Assembly (NCBI RefSeq): GCF_964340395.1
Contig: NC_135568.1
Coordinates: forward strand, 20,971,081-21,035,080
From: Glandiceps talaboti
Lineage: Eukaryota; Hemichordata; Enteropneusta; Spengelidae
Direction of reading: 5' to 3'
DNA length: 64,000 nucleotides
The notes under the pieces were generated by a model. It did not search any database. It worked only from the letters and a program-made list of their open reading frames with translations, and was not told the origin of the DNA. Position numbers and translations under genes: made by a program. Within the stretch, counting starts at the first letter, position 1, and each line of letters starts with the position of its first letter. Shown here piece by piece: positions 1 through 9,124 of the stretch.

Positions 1-690
1 GGAGAGTTTGTTGGTGATAACCCGGAGCATGCAAGTGCTGTAAGTGAAAGGCTGCAGGAACTGGACCGAGTGAAAGAGTTCTGTTATCTGGGTGATACCT
101 TAGATGGTGCAGGAGGCAGTGAGCTTGCAGTGACAAAAAGAGTGGGACTGGGATGGAGGAAGTTCAGAGACCTTGAATCCGTACTATGTGGTTGTAGGCT
201 AACTCTAGCAATGAAAGGTCGGATCTACAAGGCATGTGTGAGGCCAGTTATGACATATGCGGCAGAAACATGGGTGATGAGAGCAGTGGAAGAGGGTATC
301 TTGAGGAGAGCAGAGAGAGCTATGGTTAGAAAGATATGTGGTGTCAAATTGAGTGACAGGGTTGGCTCAGAGGTGCTAATGGAACGGCTAGGTCTATGTG
401 AGTCAATTGTGGAGGTAGCAAGGCGTAGCTCTCTGAGATGGTGTGGACATGTGCTGAGGAAAGATGAGGGAGAAGGAGTGAAGAGGGCATGGAATCTGGA
501 GGTGGATGGAAAAAGAGGGAGAGGGCGACCAAAGCTGACATGGAAGAGTATGGTGGAAGGACAATGTAAACAGATTGGATTAAACATCAATGACTATGGG
601 AACAGGCAGAGGTGGAGGAATGTGATTGCCACATGGAAAGAAGGACAGTCGGTGACCCCCCGCCAGGGGGAAGAAATCGACTTTAATTAA
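1..690 (+). CDS. RTE-like LINE reverse transcriptase, C-terminal fragment
   Basis: The frame is open from base 1, so the element is cut by the window edge; the start is not visible. The peptide has the C-terminal pattern of non-LTR retrotransposon polyproteins: CYLGDTLDGAGG, then YKACVRPVMTYAAETW, then LRWCGHVLRKDEG, then GKRGRGRPKLTW. This is the thumb and connection region after the reverse transcriptase catalytic core. The stop at 688-690 is followed at once by a short TGATGATGAT tail, which fits the very short 3' UTR and TGA-rich 3' end of RTE-clade LINEs. No frameshift or internal stop is visible in 229 codons, so the insertion may be fairly young. It is not part of the host gene. Clade assignment is inference; Vingi or another clade is possible. 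Confidence 0.85.
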   Translation, partial: GEFVGDNPEHASAVSERLQELDRVKEFCYLGDTLDGAGGSELAVTKRVGLGWRKFRDLESVLCGCRLTLAMKGRIYKACVRPVMTYAAETWVMRAVEEGILRRAERAMVRKICGVKLSDRVGSEVLMERLGLCESIVEVARRSSLRWCGHVLRKDEGEGVKRAWNLEVDGKRGRGRPKLTWKSMVEGQCKQIGLNINDYGNRQRWRNVIATWKEGQSVTPRQGEEIDFN

Positions 691-852
691 TGATGATGAT
701 CAACAAGATATCAGTGTGTGTTGGGTATCGTAGTTGTGCTTTTTGCCAGTGGATTTTAAAGCTGCACCAGCTGTAACAGGAGACAACCAGTAAAATATTT
801 CACTGAAAATTGTTAAAATACTGACAAATAAACCTGAGATAGATTTACCCCT

Positions 853-1154
853 AATTTATACCCACATATTGGGTACCTGTTACTGACCTTGTGTGAACGT
901 AGAATGGAGTAGTGAGACTGGCAAGTATGTCTAGAAAAAAAACTTGAGCTTTAATGTCCTAGTAACAAACTAACTTGTTAAATCAATAACGAAATACATA
1001 CACAAACTTTGGCTATCTTGAGGGCTACTCAGCACCACTTGCAGCTGGGAAGATCACCAGCAGGTGTAAGGAGTATAGGCTACCTGGGGAGGTCCCAGCA
1101 GATAGGTCCTATGTGTGCTCCTGAATGTAAACATAAGTAAACCGAAAAGATCAC
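853..1154. repeat. 302-bp direct repeat, left copy
   Basis: Nearly identical to 1811-2112 in the same orientation (offset 958). The copies start at AATTTATACCCACATATTGG and end at CCGAAAAGATCAC. The 1155-1810 interior has a shorter echo of the motif TACCTGGGGAGG (around 1169-1220) and no recognisable gene. It could be a tandem duplication or the terminal repeats of a small TRIM-like element. Plain intergenic sequence fills 691-852. Confidence 0.85.
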
Positions 1155-1810
1155 TCGGGGAGGACCCGGCAGGTGTCGTAACCATAGCTACCTGGGGAGG
1201 ACCCGGCAGACATAGCTAGGTGAATTAATTTGTATTCGAAATAAGCTGATTGATTAGTTTTCAGCTGACTGTAAACTGTATTGGGGTAATTGAACAAGGG
1301 GAAAAGGCCCGTCACTGTGGTAGTGCTGAGTAACCAAAGAAGATGTACAGAACAGATTGAAAGTATCTGCAAGAAAACAAATGGTAATTACATTAGAACA
1401 GGTTATGTCTGGCATGTATAGTGCCACATGTTGCAAGGATAAAGAAAAGCGATTAACATGTCTGAGAGAACTGCCTGATTTAGAACAAGTAAACGAAGGT
1501 GGTGATGGGGATGGTGGGTGGGACTGACTCCGTAGGCAGAGACAAATTTAGCAATGTTCTCCAAACGCAGCTTGAACTAGACTGAGGCTAGAAGGAGCCT
1601 AAGTAGAAAATTATGCATAGTACAAACATTCTGACAATTTCCTGTGCTCCCCTTAGTATACACATGTAATCTGGTGATGACGTACATCCTCTGACATTTC
1701 CTGTGAGTATATTTGAACACTGGTTTGTGAACTACATGTAGATGCCAGGAGGAATGGAATGTTCAGGCTTATGAAAATATTCTGTATAAACTAAAATTAA
1801 ATAAATTTTT

Positions 1811-2112
1811 AATTTATACCCACATATTGGGTACCTGTTACTGTCCTTGTGTGAATGTAGAATGGAGTAGTGAGACTGGCAAGTATGTCTAGAAAAAAAA
1901 CTTGAGCTTTAATGTCCTAGTAACAAACTAACTTGTTAAATCAATAACGAAATACATACACAAACTTTGGCTATCTTGAGGGCTACTCAGCACCACTTGC
2001 AGCTGGGAAGATCACCAGCAGGTGTAAGGAGTATAGGCTACCTGGGGAGGTCCCAGCAGATAGGTCCTATGTGTGCTCCTGAATGTTAACATAAGTAAAC
2101 CGAAAAGATCAC
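1811..2112. repeat. 302-bp direct repeat, right copy
   Basis: Second copy of the 853-1154 repeat, differing by only a few bases seen by eye (for example GTAAACATAAG against GTTAACATAAG). No reverse transcriptase or primer-binding site was recognised between the copies, so an LTR reading is unproven. Confidence 0.85.
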
Positions 2113-2208
2113 CCGGTGACTGCCCGCGAAACAAAACTTGACAACACTACCCACCTACCGATAATCAAATATATAATAATCACATGTACATCGTGATAAA
2201 AACACGCA

Positions 2209-2632
2209 ATAATATTTTAGCATTTATACCCACAGACACTGACAATTAGTCAGGAAGTGTGAGTAAATATCAGTAAATGTTGGTTAATAAGACATGTAGA
2301 CTGTAGTTTCTGTTTACTGATGTCTATCACAACCACCAGCAATGTATTTTTTCACAATGCTGTTGAGTTTTATTCACCTGTTGACTAAGCTCGTCATAGG
2401 CTACATGCTAACCATGTCTCCTTATGACGTCATAAAATCCCATGGTCTAGGTGTGACCGGAAATACCCTAAAACTCTCGAAGTAAATCCGAAGGGAACTG
2501 ACTGAAAAATGGTCATTTTAAGGTGTTTGCAGACGTTTTTTTAAAGTTTTAAAACCAGTATACATTTCACAAAGATGTCGTCTAGCAAAATAGCAATAGT
2601 GAATGTGAGCATTTTGAATAACCTTTAAAGTC
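2209..2632. repeat. about 420-bp dispersed repeat, copy 1
   Basis: About 90 percent similar by eye to 8703-9124, same orientation. Both begin ATAATATTTTAGCATTTATA and include CTTATGACGTCATAAAATCC-like sequence with a TGACGTCA palindrome. Copy 1 runs directly into an HLE-1 body at about 2628. No coding potential seen. Confidence 0.85.
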
Positions 2633-3897
2633 AAAAACTGCTGAACCGATTGGCATGATATTTGGTGGGTCTATTACCTTGGGTGTCTAGTTGGGAAATT
2701 GTTCAAATCAAAATGATCGCATCACAGGTGTGTGATTTGGGTCAAAAAATGTGATTTTTGGTTAAAAAATTTAAACTCAGAAACTACTGGGAAGATTGGT
2801 GGGAAATTTATTTTGAACATTCTTAAGGGGGAGTAAAGTAAGATTTGTTCATGACATGATGATTGCATCAGTAATATGAAATTAGGGCTAAAAATGTGTC
2901 TTTTTGGTTAAAAATCTATAATTCCAAAAGTACTGAGCAGATTGGGTTGAAATTTAATGGGAATGTATCTAGGGATGTATGGACGAAGAAATATTAAGCA
3001 TACCATGATGGCATGAGTGATATGCAAATTAAGTGTAAAAATGTTTATTTTTGGTCAAAAACTTGTATCTCAAAAAGTACTTGGTCACTAAGTCTGAAAC
3101 TTGGTGAGATGTTTCTGAAAGTGTTACATGTATTCTGCAGATTTTCTTCAAAACATTTTGACAAAATTAGCCCTAGCGCCCATGACCACACCCTTAGCAA
3201 CTACCAAATAACAACATCATCTGGTAGGCAAATGAGTAAACATTCAAAAAATGTATGCAAATACCCTAGCAACCATGACCACGCCCATAGCAACAGCCAA
3301 ACGGTCGTGTATTTCACAAAGATAACAGGGATTAATAGACAATTGAATAAACATTCCAAAAATGTATGTAAATTTGCTTAGCAACAAGACCACGCCCATA
3401 GCAACAGCCAAATAATCATGTATATTGCAAAGATAACAGGAATAGAAAGACAAATGAATAAACATTCAAAAAATGTATGCAAATGTGCCTAGCAGCAAGA
3501 CCATGCCCATAGCAACAGCCAAATCACATATATTTCAAAGATAACAACAGGGATTAATAGACAATTGAATAAACATTCAAAAAATATATGTAAATATGCC
3601 TAGCAACAAGACCACGTCCCCTAGCAACAACCAAATAATCACGTATATTGCAAAAATAATATCAGGAATTCATACACAAGTGAACAAAAACATACAAAAA
3701 TGTATGCAAATATATCTAACAACATGACCACACCCATAGCAACAGCCAAATGATAGCATATATCACAAAGATAGCAACATGGTTGGATAGGCAACTGGAT
3801 AGTCATTCATCAAATGACCACTTATTGTTAGCATGGACTACCATATGGATAAACGTTTTTAGAAACTGTACAATTGTGCTACATTGGCAGTATTTTA
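2628..3897 (+). mobile_element. HLE-1 copy 1 (5'-truncated)
   Basis: Starts inside the element body (AAAGTCAAAAACTGCTGAAC) and lacks the 5' hairpin and TCTG tract. The body is followed by about five roughly 115-bp tandem units. Each has the core CCTAGCAACAAGACCACGCC, CATAGCAACAGCCAAATGAT and GGGATTAATAGACAAATGAA. It ends with the subterminal motif CAATTGTGCTA and CATTGGCAGTATTTT at 3871-3897. Non-coding; the open frames in the array are repeat artefacts. Confidence 0.8.
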
Positions 3898-3959
3898 TTC
3901 TATGATCACGGCCACACACATGGGGAACTCTGGTAAATTGATCGGGAAACCCGCTAACA

Positions 3960-5067
3960 TTTACCGGCTTTAATACCAGCCTTTGAAAAAACAGTGTCTG
4001 TTTCTTCTTCTTCTTCTTCGGAAGCTCATTGCCGCCTTCTAAATATCGCCACATACTTGTAAATACAATGTGGAACTGTCTCAAACACGTTAAAAGTTTC
4101 ATGTACTTCGAACAGTAGATACAACAGTGATTATTTAAACAATAATGTACGCCCTCCCAGCCCATAATGGACGAAAGCAAACTTTGAACAACATAATGGG
4201 CGTGGCGACAGCCGAGCCCATTATGGAGTGCAACGTTTGCTTGAGTCCATTATGGACTTGGAGGGCATACATTATTGTTATTATTTTATAGTTTTGCCAA
4301 TTCCAGTGAATTTGTAGACCGAGAAACGCAAAACAACGTATAATATACACAGCGCTGAACATCGTCTACCATGTTCGGCCTGGAAGCTGAATACTAATCA
4401 TAGCGACACACGTACGTACACGTACACACACATATACACTTCAATGAACTGCTGTGAACACAAATTTGTTTCATGAATGCGTTGTATTTTTAAACAGTGG
4501 AAATGACAATCATAAGTAACAACATACATTTCGAAAAGATACCTAGTCGTATGAAGAAACAGAACAAATAAGCTTGTATTATTTTGCTCGTTCCGGGGCC
4601 GCGATGCCCAATAACGGAGTACATTATCAGTAATAATGTACAGCGATGACGTCACAAAATTCACTGGAATTGGTAATGCTATAATATAATATATTTTATA
4701 TGGCGGAAAAAGGCGCATGCGCTGAATGCGTAAAATGAGTCTGAATGTCTAAGACATTCTGAATAGTCAAGACACAAATAATTAGAGGAATACAACCAAT
4801 CATGTGTTTGCTAACATAATTTCATAAAGTGAATGCTGTATGCTACATCATATATAGACATGACATCAACATTGAGAACAACACATGTAGTGGCTTGAAC
4901 GAGATGTCAAGAGTAAAATGGGTAACATTTAGGTGAAATTGGATATATCTTTGAATAAATGTTAATATTTACAATGTACTCCAAATTCGAATTGGTCATA
5001 AGGACCGATAAGTTGTTGTAATTCTGAAAAAACTGGCGGTCTGAACGAAAATCTGTTAATTTTGTAC
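3960..5067. repeat. Dispersed element shared with 40.05-41.23 kb
   Basis: Matches pieces of 40050-41230 in the same order. The first match covers CTTCGGAAGC and TTCTAAATATCGCCACATAC, then CTCAAACACGTTAAAAGTT. The second is a long AT-rich block with AATGAGTCTGAATGTCTAAG and AATTGGTCATAAGGACCGAT. It carries inverted arms CCAATTCCAGTGAATTT (about 4298) and AAATTCACTGGAATTGG (about 4656), and a small MITE nested at 4138-4279. No gene recognised. Its true ends are unclear. Confidence 0.7.
4138..4279. mobile_element. 142-bp MITE with 35-bp TIRs
   Basis: The ends AACAATAATGTACGCCCTCC and GGAGGGCATACATTATTGTT are inverted repeats of about 35 bp with three mismatches. The TIRs run inward to CCATAATGGAC and GTCCATTATGG. 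CCATTATG-type motifs recur inside. It is absent from the related element at 40-41 kb, which supports insertion. Target-site duplication uncertain. Confidence 0.75.
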
Positions 5068-5597
5068 GCTGATTAATAGACACTTGAATAAGCATTCAAA
5101 AAATGTATGTAAATTTGCTTAATGGCAAGGCCATGCCCATAGCAACAGCCATTTAATCATTTATATTGCAAAGATAACAACAGGAATAGAAAGACATGAA
5201 TAAACATTCAAAAAATGTATGTAACTTTGCCTAGCAACAAGATCACGCCCTTAGCAGCAGCCAAATAAACACATATTTTGCAAAGTAACAACAGGAATTG
5301 AAAGACAAATGAATAAATATTCAAAAAATGTATTCAAATGTGCCGAGCAAGAAGACCACGCCCATAGCAACAGCCGAATGAACACATATATTGCGAAGAT
5401 AATGAGGATTAATAGACAAATGAATAAACATTTTAAAATGTATGCAAATGTGCCTAGGAACAAGACCACGCCCATAGCAACAGCTACATGGTCGCGTACA
5501 TCACAAAGATAGCAACATGGTTTGATAGTCAACTGGATAGTCATTCAGCAAATGAACACCTATTGTTAGCTTGGACTAGCATATGGATTAACATTTT
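5068..5597 (+). mobile_element. HLE-1 copy 2 (3' tandem-repeat part only)
   Basis: Holds about four of the roughly 115-bp HLE-1 tandem units (CCATAGCAACAGCC repeated) and the sequence that normally precedes the 3' end (GGATAGTCATTCAGCAAATG). It stops at TTAACATTTTT, where the 5' end of the next copy begins. The two copies are therefore abutted or recombined. Confidence 0.8.
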
Positions 5598-5659
5598 TAG
5601 CACAACTGAACTGAGGTTCAGTAGTGCTATAGGGATCGCCTGGCATCTGTCTGTCTGTT

Positions 5660-7144
5660 AGTCTCGCTGCCAGACTCGTGACTATCGTCCATAATCTGTT
5701 TATGTATACCAAGCAACGCAGCCGCGAGAAGAGAGGGACCAGTCCCGAGTCTGGCTGGAAGCGTTTGGATAAAAATACCCGCCAATGAAACTAGCGAATC
5801 GACAGATTGTTCAGACATACTAGCTACTGAATATTCTATATACAGGAGGAGTCTGTTATAAATAGCGACTAATCATGTGTTGAGGATTTATTTACTTCAA
5901 ATGAATGACAATGTCACTCATTGTTCATTGCGTAATGTCAAGAGGAAGAAAACAAGCTGCCGCATTTACCATAAACACAGAATATTGCAACAGGCAAGTA
6001 ACAAACACAACATATGAAAATGGAAAAAGTTACCGAGAAAACCCGCCTCACGATTGAATATGGCATGCAGCAAATGACGCTCACAGAATTGAAGCCGGAA
6101 CAAGTAGAGGCGATTGCAGCATTTTTGGAGGGACACGATGTCTTCTAGCTGCAATAATTGTAGCGTTTTGAGGGTTTTTTCGTCTGTTTGGTGACTTTTT
6201 AAGTTTTAGTTTTTAACCCACACCTAACGCTACAATTCCTAGTGTAGGGATTCCAATCAGCAGATGCGATGCGGATCGGTATCGCAGGTATCAACCCCTA
6301 TTTTCGCCGAAATATCGACCTACCTACGGAAAATCTGACATTTCCTAACCGTAACACTTCTTGGGAATCCCCCGCAGCACAATCGACTCCCCGGTCTGGC
6401 CTTTCTCCCGTTAAAAATGGCTGCCAAAAATGCTAAACTAGACAATTTTGAAAACTTGCGCGGCTACGAGAGCTCGGCAAATGTACCACGTGATCAACGA
6501 CCTTCGTTCCATTTCCTTACAGTGCAGTGTCACTTTGAAACAAAAATCAACTGTAGCATGTTTCATTTACTAGTATTTACGTAGGAGAAAACATGGGGGA
6601 AGGACTTCGCACGTTCAGGATGTGCAATCAACGGTAATAATGTACATCTGAATGAAAGACATAGAAATGTGTATACTAAGACAGAACAGAAATAGAATTT
6701 GTATAAATAAGCTTACAAAAATTCACACAAAATTGTTGCTTGTAGTTTCAATCGTCTCTAAAATAAGCACGGTGTTCCTGTAATCTCGTAATCTTAATGT
6801 GGAATACATTGTATGTATTTCGAAACGTAAACAGGAACATCATCAGGAGTTTTATGTGGTCACCATATACTTTAATCGGTGTTTTTGTTACCGAAGACAT
6901 CATAGCCTTCAGGACAACAAATACAACCATGACTGTGCGTAGGTGACAACACGTGTCTTTGTTATGATCACACCACGTTGAGATGTCATTTGCATACTTT
7001 GGCAAACTCACATAATGAAGACATCACATTCCTTTCCAAATGCTTCCAGCCAGACTCGGGACTGGTCCCTCTCTTCTCGCGGCTGCGCCGCTCGGTATAC
7101 ATAAACAGATTAGGGACGATAGTCACGAGTCTGGCAGCGAGACT
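5660..7144. mobile_element. TIR DNA transposon, Mutator-like, nested in HLE-1
   Basis: The ends AGTCTCGCTGCCAGACTCGT and its reverse complement open TIRs of about 108 bp with roughly five mismatches. It is inserted in the TCTG tract of HLE-1 copy 3, so the target duplication cannot be read in the simple repeat. The tip resembles AGTCTAGCTGCTAGAC of the MITE at 48494-48654, which has a 10-bp duplication typical of Mutator-like elements. Inside are a RecQ-like coding fragment (6014-6148) and a 12-bp inverted repeat AATTGTAGCGTT / AACGCTACAATT (6157-6236). No transposase seen, so it is probably non-autonomous. Confidence 0.75.
6014..6148 (+). pseudogene. RecQ-helicase-like N-terminal fragment captured in transposon
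   Basis: An ATG-initiated 44-codon frame ends in TTC TAG. Its second half, LTELKPEQVEAIAAFLEGHD followed by VF, has the form of motif 0 and the lead-in to motif I of RecQ-type DNA helicases, where a Q-containing segment precedes the P-loop (usually xPTGxGKS). The P-loop and everything after are missing: the frame stops just where motif I should begin. It sits between the TIRs of the 5660-7144 element, as expected for a captured first-exon fragment. It could also be the remnant of a helicase-bearing transposon. It is too short to be functional. Family call by motif memory only. Confidence 0.5.
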
Positions 7145-8302
7145 GTCTGTCTGTCTGTGTGTGTGTGTGGATGTGTGTGTGTAAACAACTTAAAGTAAAA
7201 AACTGCTGAACCGATTGCCATGATATTTGGTGGGTCTATTACCTTGGGTGTCTAGTTGGGAAATTGTTCAAATCAAAATGATCGTATCACAGGTGTGTGA
7301 TTTGGGTCAAAAAATGTGATTTTTGGTCAAAAAACTTAAACTCAGAAACTACTGGGCAGATTGGTGCAAAATTTGGTGGGAAGATTCTTAAGGGGGAGTA
7401 AAGTAAGATTTGTTCATGACATGATGATTCCATCAGTTATATGCAAATTAGGGCTAAAAATGTGTCTTTTTGGTTAAAAATCTATAATTCCAAAACTACT
7501 GAGCAGATTGGGCTGAAATTTAATGGGAATGCATCTAGGGATGTATGGACGAAGATATATTAAGCATACAATGATTCCATGAGTGATATGCAAATTAGGT
7601 GTAAGAATGTTCATTTTTGGTCAAAAACTTGTATCTCAAAAAGTACTTGGTCAATGAGTCTGAAACTTGGCAAGATGTTTCTGAAACTTATTTTCTTCAA
7701 AACATTTTGACAAAATTGGCCCTAGCGACCATGACCACACCCTTTAGCAACAACCAAACGGCATATTTTGGTCAAATAAAAACATCATCTGGTAGGCAAG
7801 TGAGTAAACATTCAAAAAATGTATGCATATACCCTAGCAACCATGACCACGCCCATAGCAACAGCCAAACAGTGGTGTATTTCACAAAGATAACGACAGG
7901 GTTTAATAGACAATTGAATAAACATTCAAAAAATGTATGTAAATTTGCTTAGCAACAAGACCACGCCCATAGCAATAGCCAAATGATCACGTATATTGCA
8001 AAGACAATATCAGGAATTCATACACAAGTGAACAAAAACATACACAAATGTATGCAAATATATCTAACAACATGACCACGCCCATAGCAACAGCCAAATG
8101 ATAGCATATATCATAAAGATAGCAACATGGTTGGATAGGCAACTGGATAGTTATTCAGCAAATGAACACCTATTGTTAGCATGGACTAGCATTTGGATAA
8201 ACATTTTTAAAAACTACAGTTGTGCTACAACGCCATTGGCGGTATTTTTTAAAAACTGTACAGTTGTGCTACAACACTATTGGCGGTATTTTTGTCTTTT
8301 AG

Positions 8303-8464
8303 GTTTGAATCAGATGGACCACACATCAGCAAGTTACCAGAAGGTATACTGGAGGTGATTAATACACATTTAGTGGATTGTCGTGAACTATGTCAGGAAA
8401 ATGTCAACCTAGACAGTTTGAGCTTTGCTACCCAGTTAATCAAAGTATTAATTATTATATGTAG
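8303..8464 (+). CDS. NBEAL1: NBEAL exon A (N-terminal region)
   Basis: Acceptor TTTGTCTTTTAG ends at 8302 and donor GTAAGT starts at 8465. The first base completes a codon, 53 full codons follow, and two bases (AG) are left for exon B. The peptide includes SKLPEGILEVINTHL and FATQLIKVLIIICR. These align with vertebrate NBEAL1 near residues 55-110 (LLPDNILQVL and VKFFIILCRN) and equally with NBEAL2. NBEAL proteins are very large cytosolic BEACH-family scaffolds acting in membrane traffic; NBEAL2 is needed for platelet alpha granules. This exon belongs to the helical N-terminal region, far from the PH-BEACH-WD40 core. The preceding coding exon(s), starting near a MxxREKLxELW-type N terminus, were not found in 1-8302. 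The 3' end of an HLE-1 element abuts the acceptor. Confidence 0.88.
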
Positions 8465-8490
8465 GTAAGTAACAACTTTATACTCATTTG

Positions 8491-8640
8491 TGACCTCTAA
8501 TATACAGCACATTGCATATTACCATTCACTGGCTGTTTGCATGTGTCGTTGTTCACTGGCTCTGTTTGCATGTGTTGCCATTCAGTGGCTTTGTTTCCAT
8601 GTGTTGCCATTCACTGGCTCTGTTGTAGTTCTGCCTGACA
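8491..8640. repeat. about 30-bp minisatellite just after exon A donor
   Basis: About four degenerate units of the type TTCACTGGCTCTGTTTGCAT plus GTGTTGCCA, starting about 25-50 bp into the intron after exon A. It is the shortest of the donor-proximal arrays in this gene. Confidence 0.75.
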
Positions 8641-8702
8641 TTACAAGTGTTTGTGTATATCTAGTCTAGCCGTTTTGATTTATTTTGCCATAATCTTGGG
8701 AC

Positions 8703-9124
8703 ATAATATTTTAGCATTTATACCCACAGACACTGCCAATTAGTGAGAAAGTGTGAGTAAATATCGGTAAATGTTGGTTAATAAGACATGTAGAGTGTAG
8801 TTTTTGTTTACTGATGTCTGTTACAACCACCAGCAATGTATTTTTTCACAATGCTGTTGAGTTTTATTCACCTGTTGATTCGCTCGTCATAGGCTACATG
8901 CAACAATGTCTCTTTATGACGTCATAAAATCCTGTGGTCTAGGTGGTACCGGAAATACCCGAAAACTCTCGAAGTAAATCCGAAGGGAACTGACTGAAAA
9001 AGGGTCATTTTAAGGTGTTTGCAGACACTTTTTTAAAGTTTTAAAACCAGAATACGTTTCACAAACATGTCGTCTAGCAAAATAGCAATAGTGATTGTGA
9101 GCATTTTGAATCACCTGTAAAGTG
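8703..9124. repeat. about 420-bp dispersed repeat, copy 2
   Basis: Second copy of the 2209-2632 repeat, same orientation. Together they bracket HLE-1 copies 1-3 and exon A. Differences are scattered point changes, so the duplication is not recent. No gene. Confidence 0.85.

Larger units (their letters stand above)
5598..8296 (+). mobile_element. HLE-1 copy 3 (full-length, Helentron-like, with nested insertion)
   Basis: Starts TAGCACAACTG at 5598-5608. AGCACAACTGAAC pairs with GTTCAGTAGTGCT just after it to form a 12 of 13 bp hairpin, then comes a TCTG tract. A Mutator-like element (5660-7144) splits the tract. The body resumes at 7145, then the 115-bp units. The 3' end is CAGTTGTGCTA (inverted copy of the 5' motif), the hairpin CGCCATTGGCG at 8231-8241 and a T-run. 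The 3' end is present twice (8217-8250 and 8261-8296). The last T-run merges with the polypyrimidine tract of NBEAL exon A. This order (5' subterminal repeat, microsatellite, central tandem repeats, 3' subterminal repeat, hairpin) is that of non-autonomous Helentrons (HINE/DINE-1). No Rep or helicase is encoded. Confidence 0.8.

Noticed and set aside
225-590. 121-codon minus-strand frame
   Set aside because: Shadow of the LINE reverse transcriptase on the plus strand.
1-8302. First NBEAL coding exon (ELW-containing N terminus)
   Set aside because: Searched by eye for a matching peptide with splice sites; none found, so it is assumed to lie upstream of the window.
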